A stretch of DNA of 64,000 nucleotides from Herbidospora cretacea (GCF_001570605.1 NZ_BBXG01000009.1:62001-126000), one strand, 5' to 3'; shown: positions 16,003 to 24,803, counted from the stretch's first letter. Translations and numbers: made by a program. Notes: generated from the sequence alone by a model not told the origin.

Positions 16003-17673
16003 ATGCGTGCCGCGCAGCGTGCGGTGGAGACCCTGGCGGCGTTCGGGGTCCGATACGTCTTCGGCGTGCCCGGAGCCAAGATCGACGAGCTGTACGACGC
16101 CCTCGTCGACGGCGGCCCGCAGCTGGTGGTCTGCCGCCACGAGCAGAACGCCGCGTTCATGGCGGCGGCCGTGGGCCGGTTGACCGGTGTGCCCGGCTGC
16201 GCGCTGGTCACGTCCGGGCCGGGCACGACCAATCTGGTGACCGGCCTGATCACCGCGAACACCGAGCAGTTCCCGATGATCGCGCTCTGCGGCGCCGTCG
16301 CCCGGCGTGACCGGCTCAAGCGCACCCACCAGACGATGGACGCCTCCGCCGCGCTCAAGCCCTTCACCAAATACGTCGGCGAGGTCGACGATCCCGGCAA
16401 CGTCACCGAGGCCATCGCCAACGCCCTGCGCATCGCGGTCACCGAGCCGCGCGGCGCGACCGCGGTGATCCTCCCGATGGACGTCGCCGCCGCGCCGACC
16501 GACGCGGAGCTCAGCGGGCCGATGCCGGTGCCCGCGCTCGGCCCCGCCCCGGGCGAGCAGATCCGGCGTGCGGCGGAGATGATCCGCGACGCCGAACGGC
16601 CGGTGATCCTGGCGGGCCTGCGGTCGGGTGACCCGGACGCCTGCGCCGCTCTCCGCGAGCTCGTCGCCGGGACCGACCTGCCCGTGGTGGAGACCTTCCA
16701 GGCGGCCGGGGTGATCTCGCGAAAGCTGGAGGACCACTTCGTCGGCCGGGTCGGGCTGTTCCGCAACCAGCCGGGAGACGTCCTCGTCGCGCACGCCGAC
16801 CTGCTCGTCACGGTCGGCTACGACCCCGTCGAATACGACCCGGGTCTGTGGAACCCCGACCCGGACCGCCCGGTCGTCCACATCGACTCGGTCAACGCCG
16901 ACATCGACAACCACTACCGGCCGGCCGTCGAGCTGCGCGGCGACATCGCCGCCACCCTCACCGAGCTGGGCAGGCCGCTGGCCGGGCTGCGGCTGAGTCA
17001 GCAGGCCAACGCGGTGATCGCCGAACAGCGCCGGGCGCTGGCCCGGATCGACGAGCGGGCGAGGGCCGTCCCGGCGACGGAGCTGGGCCTGAACCCGGCG
17101 GCCGTCATCCTCAAGATCCGGGAGCTGGTGGACGACGACGCCACCGTCGTGGCCGACGTCGGCTCGAACTACATCTACACCGCCCGGCATTTCCGCAGCT
17201 ACGAGCCCCGGCACCTGCTGTTCTCCAACGGCCAGCAGACGCTGGGCGTGGCCCTGCCCTGGGCCATGGCCGCGGCCATGCTCCGCCCGGCCACGCAGGT
17301 CGTCTCGATCTCCGGCGACGGAGGGTTCCTCTTCACCGCACAGGAGCTGGAGACGGCCACCCGCCTGGGGCTGCGGATGACCCACGTGATCCTGCGTGAC
17401 AACAGCTACGACATGGTCGCCTTCCAGGAGAGGCTGAAATACGGCCGGACCTCCGGAATCCGGCTCGGCGACTACGACATCGTCCAGTACGCCGGAGCCT
17501 TCGGGGCCCGGGGGATCAGGGTCACGACGATGGAGGCGTTCGAGACAGAGCTCCGCCAGGCCCTCAGCCGGGAAACCCTGCCCATGCCGGGCGTGACCGT
17601 CATCGACGTGGACGTCGACTACAGCCACAACACCGACCTGTTCGCCCAGCTCCACGAAGGCGTCCTCGAATGA
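16003..17673 (+). CDS. alsS: Catabolic acetolactate synthase
   Basis: The 556-residue ThDP enzyme joins two pyruvates to give alpha-acetolactate. Start ATG 16003 follows GGAGGA; the open frame extends to 15955 but that part overlaps alsD and is not family-like. The N-terminal ThDP glutamate is E47 (RHEQNA), the middle domain runs about 190-330, and the C-terminal ThDP/Mg motif is GDGGFLF with NSYD about 27 residues on. No separate regulatory subunit gene is present and the partner is alsD, so I call the catabolic AlsS type rather than IlvB. An IlvB-like or other pyruvate-using ThDP enzyme is the main alternative. Confidence 0.85.
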   Translation: MRAAQRAVETLAAFGVRYVFGVPGAKIDELYDALVDGGPQLVVCRHEQNAAFMAAAVGRLTGVPGCALVTSGPGTTNLVTGLITANTEQFPMIALCGAVARRDRLKRTHQTMDASAALKPFTKYVGEVDDPGNVTEAIANALRIAVTEPRGATAVILPMDVAAAPTDAELSGPMPVPALGPAPGEQIRRAAEMIRDAERPVILAGLRSGDPDACAALRELVAGTDLPVVETFQAAGVISRKLEDHFVGRVGLFRNQPGDVLVAHADLLVTVGYDPVEYDPGLWNPDPDRPVVHIDSVNADIDNHYRPAVELRGDIAATLTELGRPLAGLRLSQQANAVIAEQRRALARIDERARAVPATELGLNPAAVILKIRELVDDDATVVADVGSNYIYTARHFRSYEPRHLLFSNGQQTLGVALPWAMAAAMLRPATQVVSISGDGGFLFTAQELETATRLGLRMTHVILRDNSYDMVAFQERLKYGRTSGIRLGDYDIVQYAGAFGARGIRVTTMEAFETELRQALSRETLPMPGVTVIDVDVDYSHNTDLFAQLHEGVLE

Positions 17674-17768
17674 GGCCGGCGGCTATCACCACAGGTGATG
17701 AAGCGAGCTCGGATCGCCTGTTTCCGTCCGGCCGTCCATCGCCTTGACTGATGACTGAGGGGGTCCTC

Positions 17769-18041
17769 GTGATCCTGAACGGTCAGGCCCCGAGTTGCCA
17801 CCACGTCGACCAGCTTCCGGCCGCCCGGCCAGGGCCGGCCGTATGCGAGGAATGCCTGGCCCTCGGCCGGTCATGGTCACGCCTGCTGGTGTGCCTGACC
17901 TGCGGCCTGGTGGCCTGCTCCGATGATGCTCAGGGCGGTCACGCGCGCGCTCACTACCAGGAGACCGACCATCCGGTGGTGGCCTCCCTGGATCCACGTC
18001 TGACATGGCGGTGGTGCTATGTGCATCGCCGGACCGTATGA
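17769..18041 (+). CDS. UBP-type zinc finger protein
   Basis: A 90-residue protein built from one ZnF-UBP domain. The Cys/His ligands are visible: CHHVDQL, CEECLALG, LLVCLTCGLVACSDD, then HARAHYQETDHPVV and a final WCYVH. In eukaryotes the fold binds the C-terminus of ubiquitin. Bacterial stand-alone copies are common in actinomycetes and have no assigned role. GTG 17769 is favoured by GAGGGGG just upstream; ATG 17751 would add six residues. The next gene, an acyl desaturase, begins 19 bases later in the same direction, so they are probably co-transcribed. Confidence 0.8.
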   Translation: MILNGQAPSCHHVDQLPAARPGPAVCEECLALGRSWSRLLVCLTCGLVACSDDAQGGHARAHYQETDHPVVASLDPRLTWRWCYVHRRTV

Positions 18042-18060
18042 ACGAGACGGAAGTTGACTT

Positions 18061-19029
18061 ATGACCATCGACAACCTGGTGGCGGAACGCCGACGGGACT
18101 ACGACGGCACATCGCCCTTCCCCGGTGCGGAGGAGCACATTCCGGCCGGGCGGCTCCAGATCGGGCTGACGGCGGCGATCGTGATCGTGCCGTTCGCCGC
18201 CCTCGCTGTCGCGATCTTCCTGGCGTGGGGGCAGGGATTCACGTTCACCGATCTTCTGCTCGCGACGGTTCTCTACGTCGTCACCGGGCTCGGGGTGACG
18301 GTCGGATTCCACCGGCTGCTCACCCACGGCTCCTTCACGGCCCGGCCCTGGCTGCGCGTGGCGCTGGCAGTCGCCGGATCGATGGGGTTCCAGGGGAACG
18401 TGATCGACTGGGTGGCGGTGCACCGCCGCCATCACGCCTTCACCGACCGGCCGGGCGACCCGCACTCGCCCTACCGGTACGGCACCGATCTGCGTGGGCA
18501 ACTGCGCGGGCTCGCCCACGCGCACCTGGGCTGGCTGTTCGCCAAGGACACGACCCCGGCCGAGCGTTACGCTCCGGACATGGTGGCCGATCCGGCCATG
18601 AACAAGGTCGCCCGCGCCTTCCCCGCGCTGTGCGCGCTGTCGCTGGCGCTGCCGTTCGCGGCGGGGTGGGCGATCACCGGCACCCTGTTCGGCGGGTTCA
18701 CCGCCTTCCTGTGGGCCGGGCTGATCCGCGTCGCGCTGTTGCAGCACGTCACCTGGAGTGTCAACTCCCTGTGCCATGTGATCGGCGAGAGACCGTTCAA
18801 GACCCGCCGCCACGACCGTTCGACCAATCTGTGGCCGCTGGCCCTGTTGTCCTTCGGTGAGAGCTGGCACAACGGTCACCACAGTGAGCCCGCCTGCGCC
18901 CGGCACGGCGTGGATCGCCTTCAGATCGACCCGTCCGCTGGAGTGATTCGCCTGTTCGAGCGGTTCGGCTGGGTGAGCAACGTGCACTGGCCCGAAAGTG
19001 AACGCCTTCAGCGTCGCCGTGCCGTTTGA
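18061..19029 (+). CDS. Acyl-CoA (delta-9 type) fatty acid desaturase
   Basis: A 322-residue membrane di-iron desaturase. The three histidine boxes are intact: HRLLTH at 84-89, HRRHH at 121-125 and HNGHH near 270, placed between four hydrophobic segments (about 35-56, 64-82, 100-120 and a pair near 190-235). It introduces a cis double bond into saturated acyl chains using O2 and an electron donor, and adjusts membrane fluidity. Start is ATG 18061. It follows the UBP finger gene closely; a ferredoxin or reductase is not encoded here. Confidence 0.9.
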   Translation: MTIDNLVAERRRDYDGTSPFPGAEEHIPAGRLQIGLTAAIVIVPFAALAVAIFLAWGQGFTFTDLLLATVLYVVTGLGVTVGFHRLLTHGSFTARPWLRVALAVAGSMGFQGNVIDWVAVHRRHHAFTDRPGDPHSPYRYGTDLRGQLRGLAHAHLGWLFAKDTTPAERYAPDMVADPAMNKVARAFPALCALSLALPFAAGWAITGTLFGGFTAFLWAGLIRVALLQHVTWSVNSLCHVIGERPFKTRRHDRSTNLWPLALLSFGESWHNGHHSEPACARHGVDRLQIDPSAGVIRLFERFGWVSNVHWPESERLQRRRAV

Positions 19030-19065
19030 CCGCGTGAGTACCGCTTGGGCGGGCAGTATGCCGAT

Positions 19066-20010
19066 ATGGAGCTACGCCAGCTGCGCTATTTCGTGACGCT
19101 GGCCGAAGAGCTGCATTTCGGCCGGGCGGCCGCTCGGGAGCACATCGTCCAGTCAGCGCTGAGCCAGCAGATCCAGCGGCTGGAGCGGGAGCTGGGGGTG
19201 CGGCTGCTGAATCGCACCTCTCACCACGTCGGCCTGACCACGGCGGGCGACGCCTTCCTCGTCGAGGCGCGGCAGATTCTCGACCACGTCGGCAGAGCCG
19301 GGCAGGCCGCGCGCGGCGCCGTCGCCCCGGCGCCCACCCTGCGCGTCGGCATCATCGACGCCGGTTACGACTCCATGCCGCAGATCCTGCGGGAGCTCAA
19401 GCAGCGCCGTCCCGACATCACGATCCACCAGGTCGAGGCGGGCACCCCCGAGCAGTACCGGCAACTGGCCGACGGCCGGCTTGACATCGCCATCGGGCCC
19501 GCCTCCCATACTCCGCCCGGGGTGAGATCCGAGCTCGTGAGGCACGATCCGCTCGGTGTGCTGGTGCCCGACGACCACCGTTTCGCCGGTCTCGACGCCG
19601 TGCCCGTCTCCTCCCTTATCGGGGAATCCCTGCTGATCGGCGAGGAGGCGCAGACTCCGGAGCTCAATCACTTCGTCGTCGCGCTGTGCCGTTCGGCCGG
19701 GTTCGAGCCCACCATCTACGAGGGCACTGTCGAGAGTTCCCGCGCCGCCGCCGACCTGGTCCTCCAACGCCGCTGTCTCTACTGCGTGCCCTCGTCCTTC
19801 CGCACGTCCAACCGGCCGGGCACGAGCTGGCGGCCACTGACCGAACCCGCGACGCACTATTCCTGGTCACTGCTGTGGCATGACGCGAGCGCCTCTCCCC
19901 ACATCGCCACGGTCATCGAGAGCGCCCGGCGGCTGGCCGATCGGCTCGGCTGGCTGGAGCCCGGCGTCTCCGCCGGAGACGCCGGAAAGCCCATGACCGG
20001 CAGTCGGTGA
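19066..20010 (+). CDS. LysR family transcriptional regulator
   Basis: A 314-residue regulator: N-terminal winged helix MELRQLRYFVTLAEELHFGRAA (with SALSQQIQRLERELGVRLL as the recognition region) and a C-terminal periplasmic-binding-like effector domain (about 90-295). The open frame extends to 19045 but ATG 19066 begins the conserved domain. No divergent partner gene exists, since the desaturase upstream runs in the same direction with 36 bases between. The target may therefore be elsewhere, or the gene may belong to the desaturase transcript. The helix-turn-helix resembles the HcaR/AlsR group; it lies 1.4 kb from alsDS but separated by other genes. Confidence 0.85.
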   Translation: MELRQLRYFVTLAEELHFGRAAAREHIVQSALSQQIQRLERELGVRLLNRTSHHVGLTTAGDAFLVEARQILDHVGRAGQAARGAVAPAPTLRVGIIDAGYDSMPQILRELKQRRPDITIHQVEAGTPEQYRQLADGRLDIAIGPASHTPPGVRSELVRHDPLGVLVPDDHRFAGLDAVPVSSLIGESLLIGEEAQTPELNHFVVALCRSAGFEPTIYEGTVESSRAAADLVLQRRCLYCVPSSFRTSNRPGTSWRPLTEPATHYSWSLLWHDASASPHIATVIESARRLADRLGWLEPGVSAGDAGKPMTGSR

Positions 20011-20061
20011 GACCCCGGTCACGGCCGGCAGGGGTGCCCGGCCGGCCGTGGGTTGCGCGGA

Positions 20062-20424
20062 TCAGGAGCGTTCGGGGCAGACGTCGATCAGGTGGCCTTC
20101 GGGGTCGGCGATGACCGTCCAGTTCTCGCCGCCCGGCTGGAAGCCGGGCTTGGTCGCGCCCAGCGCCAGGTACTCCTCGACCGCCTTGTCGACGTCGGGG
20201 ACGCGGACGTCGAAGTGGAACTGCTTGCCCGGCCCCGGCCACGCCGCCGGGGTGCGCTCGGGGATGCGCTGGAAGTACAGGCTCGTGGTGCCGTCGCCGA
20301 CGGCGGCGTAGTCGTCTTCGACGTGCTGGACCTCGAAGCCGAGGATCTTCGCGTAGAACTCCGCCATGGCCTTGGGGTCCGCGCAGTCGATGGTCACTGC
20401 GATCAGTTTCGCGATCGTGGTCAT
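20062..20424 (-). CDS. VOC family protein
   Basis: A 120-residue glyoxalase/dioxygenase-fold protein: IAVTIDCADPKAMAEFYAKI at the start, KQFHFDVRVPDVDKAVEEY in the middle and VIADPEGHLIDVCP at the end. The His and Glu that would bind a metal are present. Substrate unknown. It lies upstream of a small membrane protein gene on the same strand, 38 bases apart, with an inverted repeat between them. Confidence 0.8.
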   Translation of the reverse strand: MTTIAKLIAVTIDCADPKAMAEFYAKILGFEVQHVEDDYAAVGDGTTSLYFQRIPERTPAAWPGPGKQFHFDVRVPDVDKAVEEYLALGATKPGFQPGGENWTVIADPEGHLIDVCPERS

Positions 20425-20442
20425 GAGACCGATCCTGCTGGT

Positions 20443-20469
20443 GATACCTGCCAGATCGTGTCAGGTATC
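20443..20469. promoter_or_regulatory. Inverted repeat between VOC and 2TM genes
   Basis: GATACCTG at 20443-20450 and CAGGTATC at 20462-20469 are exact inverted copies with 11 bases between. The right arm overlaps the stop of the membrane protein gene. It could be an operator for the VOC gene or a weak hairpin. Confidence 0.35.
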
Positions 20470-20667
20470 GCGGCCCGGTTTGACCGTCCAGTAGTGGACG
20501 AGAAGTCCGGCGCCCCAGAAGACGATCGACCAGAGCGGCCAGAAGAAATGGTCGGAGTCCCAATACCACCAGACCCCGACCTGGACGAGGTTGGCCAGGA
20601 CGTAGCAGAGGGCGTGGATCCGCAGGCCCAATCGACTGGCGGCCGGGCTTTTCGCTCGAAGGTTCAT
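20461..20667 (-). CDS. Small two-helix membrane protein (2TM domain)
   Basis: A 68-residue protein with two hydrophobic helices (about 17-34 and 42-60) joined by a short acidic, tryptophan-rich turn (WYWDSDHFFWPLW). This matches the 2TM domain family, small inner-membrane proteins of unknown function sometimes attached to histidine kinases or LytTR regulators. The start ATG 20667 has an AAGG-type site. It diverges from the alpha/beta hydrolase gene; the spacer has TTCAC and GTGAA arms at 20691-20695 and 20701-20705. Confidence 0.7.
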   Translation of the reverse strand: MNLRAKSPAASRLGLRIHALCYVLANLVQVGVWWYWDSDHFFWPLWSIVFWGAGLLVHYWTVKPGRDT

Positions 20668-20782
20668 GTCCGCACCGTAAAACGGCCCACTTCACGTGGA
20701 GTGAATCGCCGGTTCAGTGCCCGTCAAGTGCCCGCGATCTACATTTGCGGCGCTGAAACGACACGTGGAAAGGCACATAATC

Positions 20783-21568
20783 ATGACGACGACTCGCCGA
20801 GCGGTGCTGGCCGGATCCGCCGCGGTCGCGACGAGCGCCCTCCTGGGCACGTCCGAGGCGCAGGCCCAGTCCCGCCCCAAACCGACCGTGGTGCTCGTGC
20901 ACGGCGCGTTCGCCGACGCGTCGGGCTGGAACGCCGTGGCCACCAAGCTGATCCGCGACGGCTATCCCGTCATCGCGCCGGCCAACCCGCTGCGCGGCGT
21001 GGCCTCCGACTCCGCCTACCTGGCCAGCATCCTCGCCACGCTCGGCGGCCCGATCGTGCTCGCCGCCCACTCCTACGGCGGGATCGTGATCACCAACGCC
21101 GCGACCGGAAACCCCAACGTCAAGGCGCTCGTGTACGTCGCCGCCTTCGCCCCCGACCAGGACGAGTCGCTCCTCCAGCTCCAGACCCAGTTCCCCGGCA
21201 GCAAGCTGAACGAGGCGGCGCTCGATTTCCGCCCCTACGCCGAGGGCCTGGTCGACGGCTACATCAAGAAGGAGTTCTTCCGCCCCGTCTTCGCGGGCGA
21301 CGTGTCGAAGTCGGAGGCCGAGGTGATGCAGGCGAGCCAGCGCCCCGCCGACGCCCGCACGCTCGGCGAGCCCTCGGCCGCGCCGGCCTGGAAGACCATC
21401 CCCTCCTACTACCTGGTCGCCAAGAACGACCAGGTGCTGCCCGCCGCGGCGCAGCGGTTCATGGCCAAGCGGGCCGGCTCGCGCGTCGACGAGGTCGGCG
21501 CCTCCCACGTCGCGATGGTCTCCCAGCCGAGCGCGGCGGCCGATCTCATCCGGCGGGCCGCTTCATAA
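20783..21568 (+). CDS. Exported alpha/beta hydrolase (Tat signal)
   Basis: The 261-residue protein begins MTTTRRAVLAGSAAVATSAL, a twin-arginine signal peptide ending near AQA at 29, so it is exported folded. The hydrolase domain shows VVLVHGAFAD (oxyanion loop), the nucleophile serine in AAHSYGG, an acid in AKNDQVLP and the catalytic histidine in ASHVAM. It resembles the salicylate-esterase/hydroxynitrile lyase-like group of small alpha/beta hydrolases. The start ATG 20783 follows GGAAAGG; the frame extends upstream without family similarity. The natural substrate cannot be named. Confidence 0.85.
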   Translation: MTTTRRAVLAGSAAVATSALLGTSEAQAQSRPKPTVVLVHGAFADASGWNAVATKLIRDGYPVIAPANPLRGVASDSAYLASILATLGGPIVLAAHSYGGIVITNAATGNPNVKALVYVAAFAPDQDESLLQLQTQFPGSKLNEAALDFRPYAEGLVDGYIKKEFFRPVFAGDVSKSEAEVMQASQRPADARTLGEPSAAPAWKTIPSYYLVAKNDQVLPAAAQRFMAKRAGSRVDEVGASHVAMVSQPSAAADLIRRAAS

Positions 21569-21649
21569 CGGTCCTTCCGGCTGACCTGGACGCACCTTAA
21601 GATCCGCTAGCCTGGCCGCTCCCCCACTTGAACAGAGGAAGGTGCGGTC

Positions 21650-22480
21650 GTGATCGGTTGGTTCGAAGCGGTCATTCTCGGGCTGATCCAAGGGCTCACC
21701 GAGTTCCTGCCGATCTCGTCCAGCGCGCATATCCGGGTGGTGTCGGCCTTCGCGGGCTGGCCCGACCCGGGAGCGGCGTTCACGGCGGTCATCCAGCTCG
21801 GCACGGAGGCCGCCGTCCTGATCTACTTCAGGAGAGAGCTCTGGGAGATCATCTCGACCTGGACCCGCTCCCTGTTCAAAAGGGACCTGCGCGACACCTT
21901 CCCGGCGCGCATGGGGTGGTACATCATCGCCGGCACCCTGCCCATCGCCGTTCTGGGCCTGGCGCTGAAAGACCAGATCGAGGGGGTCTTCCGCGACCTG
22001 CGCATCGTGGGCGTCACCCTGATCGTGTTCGCGCTCATCCTCTGGTGGGCCGACCACACCGCGCGCAACACCCTGTCGCTGCAGAACCACCTGAACTTCC
22101 GCCACGCCCTCGGCTACGGCTTCGCCCAGTCGCTGGCCCTGATCCCCGGCGTCTCCCGCTCGGGCGGCACGGTGACCGCCGGTCTGCTGCTCGGATATCG
22201 GCGTGAGGACGCCGCGAGGTACTCGTTCCTGCTGGCCATCCCGGCCGTGCTCGCCTCAGGCGGGCTGGAGCTGTTCGAGATCGGCGAGGGCCAGGCCCCG
22301 GCGTGGGGGCCGACGATCCTGGCCACGGTGATCTCGTTCTTCGTGGGTTACGCGGCGGTGGCGTGGTTCCTGCGCTACATCAGCACCCACAAGTTCACCC
22401 CGTTCGTGATCTACCGGATCGTCCTCGGGGTGTTCGTCATCCTGGCGGTCAGCATGGGGTGGATCCCCGCCCAGGGCTGA
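21650..22480 (+). CDS. uppP: Undecaprenyl-diphosphatase
   Basis: A 276-residue polytopic membrane enzyme that dephosphorylates undecaprenyl diphosphate, recycling the carrier lipid for peptidoglycan; the family also gives bacitracin resistance. The two signature regions are present: LGLIQGLTEFLPISSSAH near the N-terminus (catalytic Glu) and PGVSRSGGTVTAGLLLG in the second half (Arg and Ser). Seven to eight hydrophobic helices are seen. Start GTG 21650 is preceded by AGAGGAAGG. It stands as a single gene. Confidence 0.93.
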   Translation: MIGWFEAVILGLIQGLTEFLPISSSAHIRVVSAFAGWPDPGAAFTAVIQLGTEAAVLIYFRRELWEIISTWTRSLFKRDLRDTFPARMGWYIIAGTLPIAVLGLALKDQIEGVFRDLRIVGVTLIVFALILWWADHTARNTLSLQNHLNFRHALGYGFAQSLALIPGVSRSGGTVTAGLLLGYRREDAARYSFLLAIPAVLASGGLELFEIGEGQAPAWGPTILATVISFFVGYAAVAWFLRYISTHKFTPFVIYRIVLGVFVILAVSMGWIPAQG

Positions 22481-22657
22481 TCAGCTCTCCATCGCCATCA
22501 CGATGACGAGCCCGACGAGGTGGATCAGCACCACGAACACCATGAAGGCGACGAAGAGCCACTTCGCCGGCCCGTGTTCGAAGGTGCTGTCCTGCTTCAG
22601 CGGGGGGCGCTTCGCCTGGCGGTCGGCGATCCGCTCTTCCACGGGCTTCCGCATCAT
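22481..22657 (-). CDS. Small single-pass membrane protein
   Basis: A 58-residue protein starting at ATG 22657 (GAAGG 6 bases upstream; a second ATG follows at 22654). Residues 1-30 are charged (KPVEERIADRQAKRPPLK) and 36-56 form one transmembrane helix. Not recognised as a family. It diverges from the MarR gene across a perfect 28-bp palindrome, so it is probably a MarR target. Overlap with longer frames starting in the palindrome was rejected. Confidence 0.6.
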   Translation of the reverse strand: MMRKPVEERIADRQAKRPPLKQDSTFEHGPAKWLFVAFMVFVVLIHLVGLVIVMAMES

Positions 22658-22682
22658 GACCATCCTTCGACTTTTGTAGCCC

Positions 22683-22710
22683 ACTAATAGTTAGTGCACT
22701 AACTATTAGT
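22683..22710. promoter_or_regulatory. Perfect 28-bp palindrome, MarR operator
   Basis: The half ACTAATAGTTAGTG at 22683-22696 is followed by its exact inverse at 22697-22710. It is AT-rich in a GC-rich genome and sits between the divergent small membrane protein and the MarR gene, 15 bases upstream of the MarR start. This is the expected form of a MarR/OhrR autoregulatory operator. Confidence 0.85.
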
Positions 22711-22724
22711 GTAGCATAAGGGTC

Positions 22725-23159
22725 ATGGAAGACGTCGACCCGCTGTCCCTGGAGAACCAGGTCTGCTTCGCCCTGGCCGTCGCCTCGCGGTCGGTGATCG
22801 CCCTCTATCGGCCGGTGCTGGAGCCGATGGGCCTGACCCATCCCCAATACCTGGTCATGCTGGCGCTGTGGGAGAGCGCGCCGCTGTCGGTCAAAGACCT
22901 CAGCGGCCTGCTGCAACTGGAGCCCGCCACGCTGTCGCCGCTGCTCAAGAGGCTGGAGGCGGCCGGCCTCATCGAGCGCAGGCGGGTCGCCACCGACGAA
23001 CGCTCCCTCGCGGTCACCCTCACCGACACCGGCCGCGCGCTCCGCGCCGAGGCCGAGAAGATCCCCGCCACGATCGTCGAACGCCTCGGCATGGACGTGT
23101 CCGAGCTGCAGGACCTGCACAAGGCGCTGACCCGCGTGATCGCCGCCGCGACCCGATGA
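22725..23159 (+). CDS. MarR family regulator, OhrR-like
   Basis: A 144-residue winged-helix regulator. The N-terminus NQVCFALAVASRSVIALYRP places a cysteine at residue 14 in the setting of the peroxide-sensing Cys of OhrR proteins (LCFALY). The DNA-binding region covers about 52-95 (SVKDLSGLLQLEPATLSPLL), with the wing RRRVATDERSLAVTLT. OhrR repressors release DNA when that Cys is oxidised by organic hydroperoxides. An ohr peroxidase gene is not adjacent, so the target may be the divergent small membrane protein and the gene itself, through the perfect palindrome at 22683. Confidence 0.85.
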   Translation: MEDVDPLSLENQVCFALAVASRSVIALYRPVLEPMGLTHPQYLVMLALWESAPLSVKDLSGLLQLEPATLSPLLKRLEAAGLIERRRVATDERSLAVTLTDTGRALRAEAEKIPATIVERLGMDVSELQDLHKALTRVIAAATR

Positions 23160-23172
23160 CAGACTTTCCTGC

Positions 23173-23904
23173 GTGAAACGCCTCCTCCTCATCGGGATCG
23201 GCGCCGGCGACCCGGACCATCTCACTCTCCAGGCCGTCAAGGCCCTCGCCGCCACCGACGTCTTCTTCATCGTCGACAAGGGCGAGGAGAAGCGCGACCT
23301 GACGGACCTGCGCCACCGGATGATCGAGGACCACGCGCGGCCCGGCCACAGGATCGTCACCGCTGCCGACCCCGAGCGCGACCGCACCGCGACCGCCTAC
23401 GCCGAGGCCGTCGAGGACTGGCGCGAACGCCGCGGCGTCCTCTACCACCGGATGATCGACGACGCCCTGGGCGAGGGCCAGACCGGCGCCTTCCTGATCT
23501 GGGGAGATCCGGGCGTGTACGACAGCACTCTGGCCGCCCTCGAACAGCTCCCGGCCGAGTTCGAGATCGAGGTCGTCCCCGGCATCAGCTCCGTGGCCGC
23601 GCTGACCGCCCGCCACCGCATCGGCCTGACGCGCGTGGCCCGCCCCGTCCACCTCACCACCGGCCGCCGCCTCGCCGACGAGGGCCCGACCGCCGACGAC
23701 ATGGTCGTCATGCTCGACGCCCGCCTGGCCTTCGAGGGCCTCGACGACTTCGACATCTACTGGGGCGCCTACCTGGGCACCCCCGACGAGATCCTGGTCG
23801 CGGGCCCCGTGGCCGAGGCCGGCCCCCGGATCAGGGAGCTGCGGGCCGAGGCCAGGGAGCGCAAGGGCTGGATCATGGACACCTACCTGCTGCGCAGGCG
23901 CTGA
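23173..23904 (+). CDS. cobF: Precorrin-6A synthase (deacetylating)
   Basis: A 243-residue SAM-dependent methyltransferase of the tetrapyrrole methylase fold: LLLIGIGAGDPDHLTLQAVKAL at the start binds SAM, followed by GAFLIWGDPGVYDST and VVPGISSVAALTARHRI. These are the CobF form, which methylates C-1 of precorrin-5 with loss of acetic acid in the aerobic cobalamin route. Start GTG 23173 lies 13 bases after the MarR stop. It is separated from other cob genes here. The 3' end overlaps the NAD kinase gene on the opposite strand by 22 bases. Confidence 0.9.
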   Translation: MKRLLLIGIGAGDPDHLTLQAVKALAATDVFFIVDKGEEKRDLTDLRHRMIEDHARPGHRIVTAADPERDRTATAYAEAVEDWRERRGVLYHRMIDDALGEGQTGAFLIWGDPGVYDSTLAALEQLPAEFEIEVVPGISSVAALTARHRIGLTRVARPVHLTTGRRLADEGPTADDMVVMLDARLAFEGLDDFDIYWGAYLGTPDEILVAGPVAEAGPRIRELRAEARERKGWIMDTYLLRRR

Positions 23905-24803
23905 GCCTGCTCCCTGATCTCCTCGGGCACCAGCTCCAGCAGCTGGTCGGGCCGCAGCGGCAGATCGAGCAGGCTGAGTTTCACCCGGTTCCGCCGGGCG
24001 TGCGTGGCGGCGTCGAACCGTACCAGGTTCACCGCGTCCAGATGCAGCCGCACCCCGAGCCCGGCGGCCGGATCGAGGTCACGGGTGTGCACGCCGTCGA
24101 GCAGCACCCGGGCGGGCTCGGGTGACCGGTTGGTCAGCGCGACCTCGTCGTCGGCGCCGTAGACGACCGTCCGGTCGATCCCCGTCATGGGCGCGACCGC
24201 CGTTAGCGCCAGCACCGGGACGGAGGGCGACAGCACCGGCCCGCCCGCCGCGTAGTTGTAGGCGGTCGACCCGGTCGGCGTGCAGGCCACGACGGCGTCG
24301 CACCGGTAGTAGCCGTACTGCACGCCGTTGACCGACAGGTCGACGTTGACGGCCGCCCACTGACGCGCCCCCGTGATCACCGCGTCGTTGAACGCCGCCG
24401 CGCCGTCGACCATCAGGCAACTGTGCGGCTCCAGCACGAAGTCGCCTTTGGTCAGCCGATCGAGCGCGACCGGCAGCTCGGCCGGCGACACCTCGACGAG
24501 AAACCCGAGATTGCCGTGGTTGACCCCCAGCACGGGCGTCGCCCGCCCGACCACGAGCCGCATCGCCCCCAGCATCGTCCCGTCCCCGCCGAGACTCACC
24601 ACCGCGGTCGCCCGCTCGGCGAACTCCTCAGCGGTCACGCCCCGCACGTCAGCCCCCAACCGGGCGGCATCCCCCTCGCCCGCGATCAGCGTCGCCCCCT
24701 TGGCCGCCGCGAACTCCCTGATCAGGGCGACGGAACCGGCGACGGGGTTACGGGGATGAGCCACCAGCCCGATGACATGCTCCTGCCCGGAATCGAGTCC
24801 CAT
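23883..24803 (-). CDS. NAD kinase
   Basis: A 306-residue NAD(P)-forming kinase of the PpnK/NadK family. The catalytic GGDGTML is near residue 72, NHGNLGFL near 95, and the conserved TPTGSTAYNYAAGGPVLSP near 180. It phosphorylates NAD to NADP with ATP or polyphosphate. The gene lies 23 bases after the PemK/MazF toxin gene and in the same direction, so it may be read from the same transcript as the WYL-antitoxin-toxin genes. It overlaps the end of cobF by 22 bases. Whether this is the main or a second NAD kinase cannot be told. Confidence 0.88.
   Translation of the reverse strand: MGLDSGQEHVIGLVAHPRNPVAGSVALIREFAAAKGATLIAGEGDAARLGADVRGVTAEEFAERATAVVSLGGDGTMLGAMRLVVGRATPVLGVNHGNLGFLVEVSPAELPVALDRLTKGDFVLEPHSCLMVDGAAAFNDAVITGARQWAAVNVDLSVNGVQYGYYRCDAVVACTPTGSTAYNYAAGGPVLSPSVPVLALTAVAPMTGIDRTVVYGADDEVALTNRSPEPARVLLDGVHTRDLDPAAGLGVRLHLDAVNLVRFDAATHARRNRVKLSLLDLPLRPDQLLELVPEEIREQAQRLRSR

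Noticed and set aside
15910-17655. Minus-strand open frame of 581 codons opposite alsS
   Set aside because: It results from GC-rich codons; alsS on the plus strand has complete family motifs.
20053-21600. 515-codon plus-strand frame
   Set aside because: It covers three real genes on both strands in the wrong frame.
22725-23173. Cobalamin riboswitch before cobF
   Set aside because: The gap to the MarR gene is only 13 bases and no B12-box sequence is seen.
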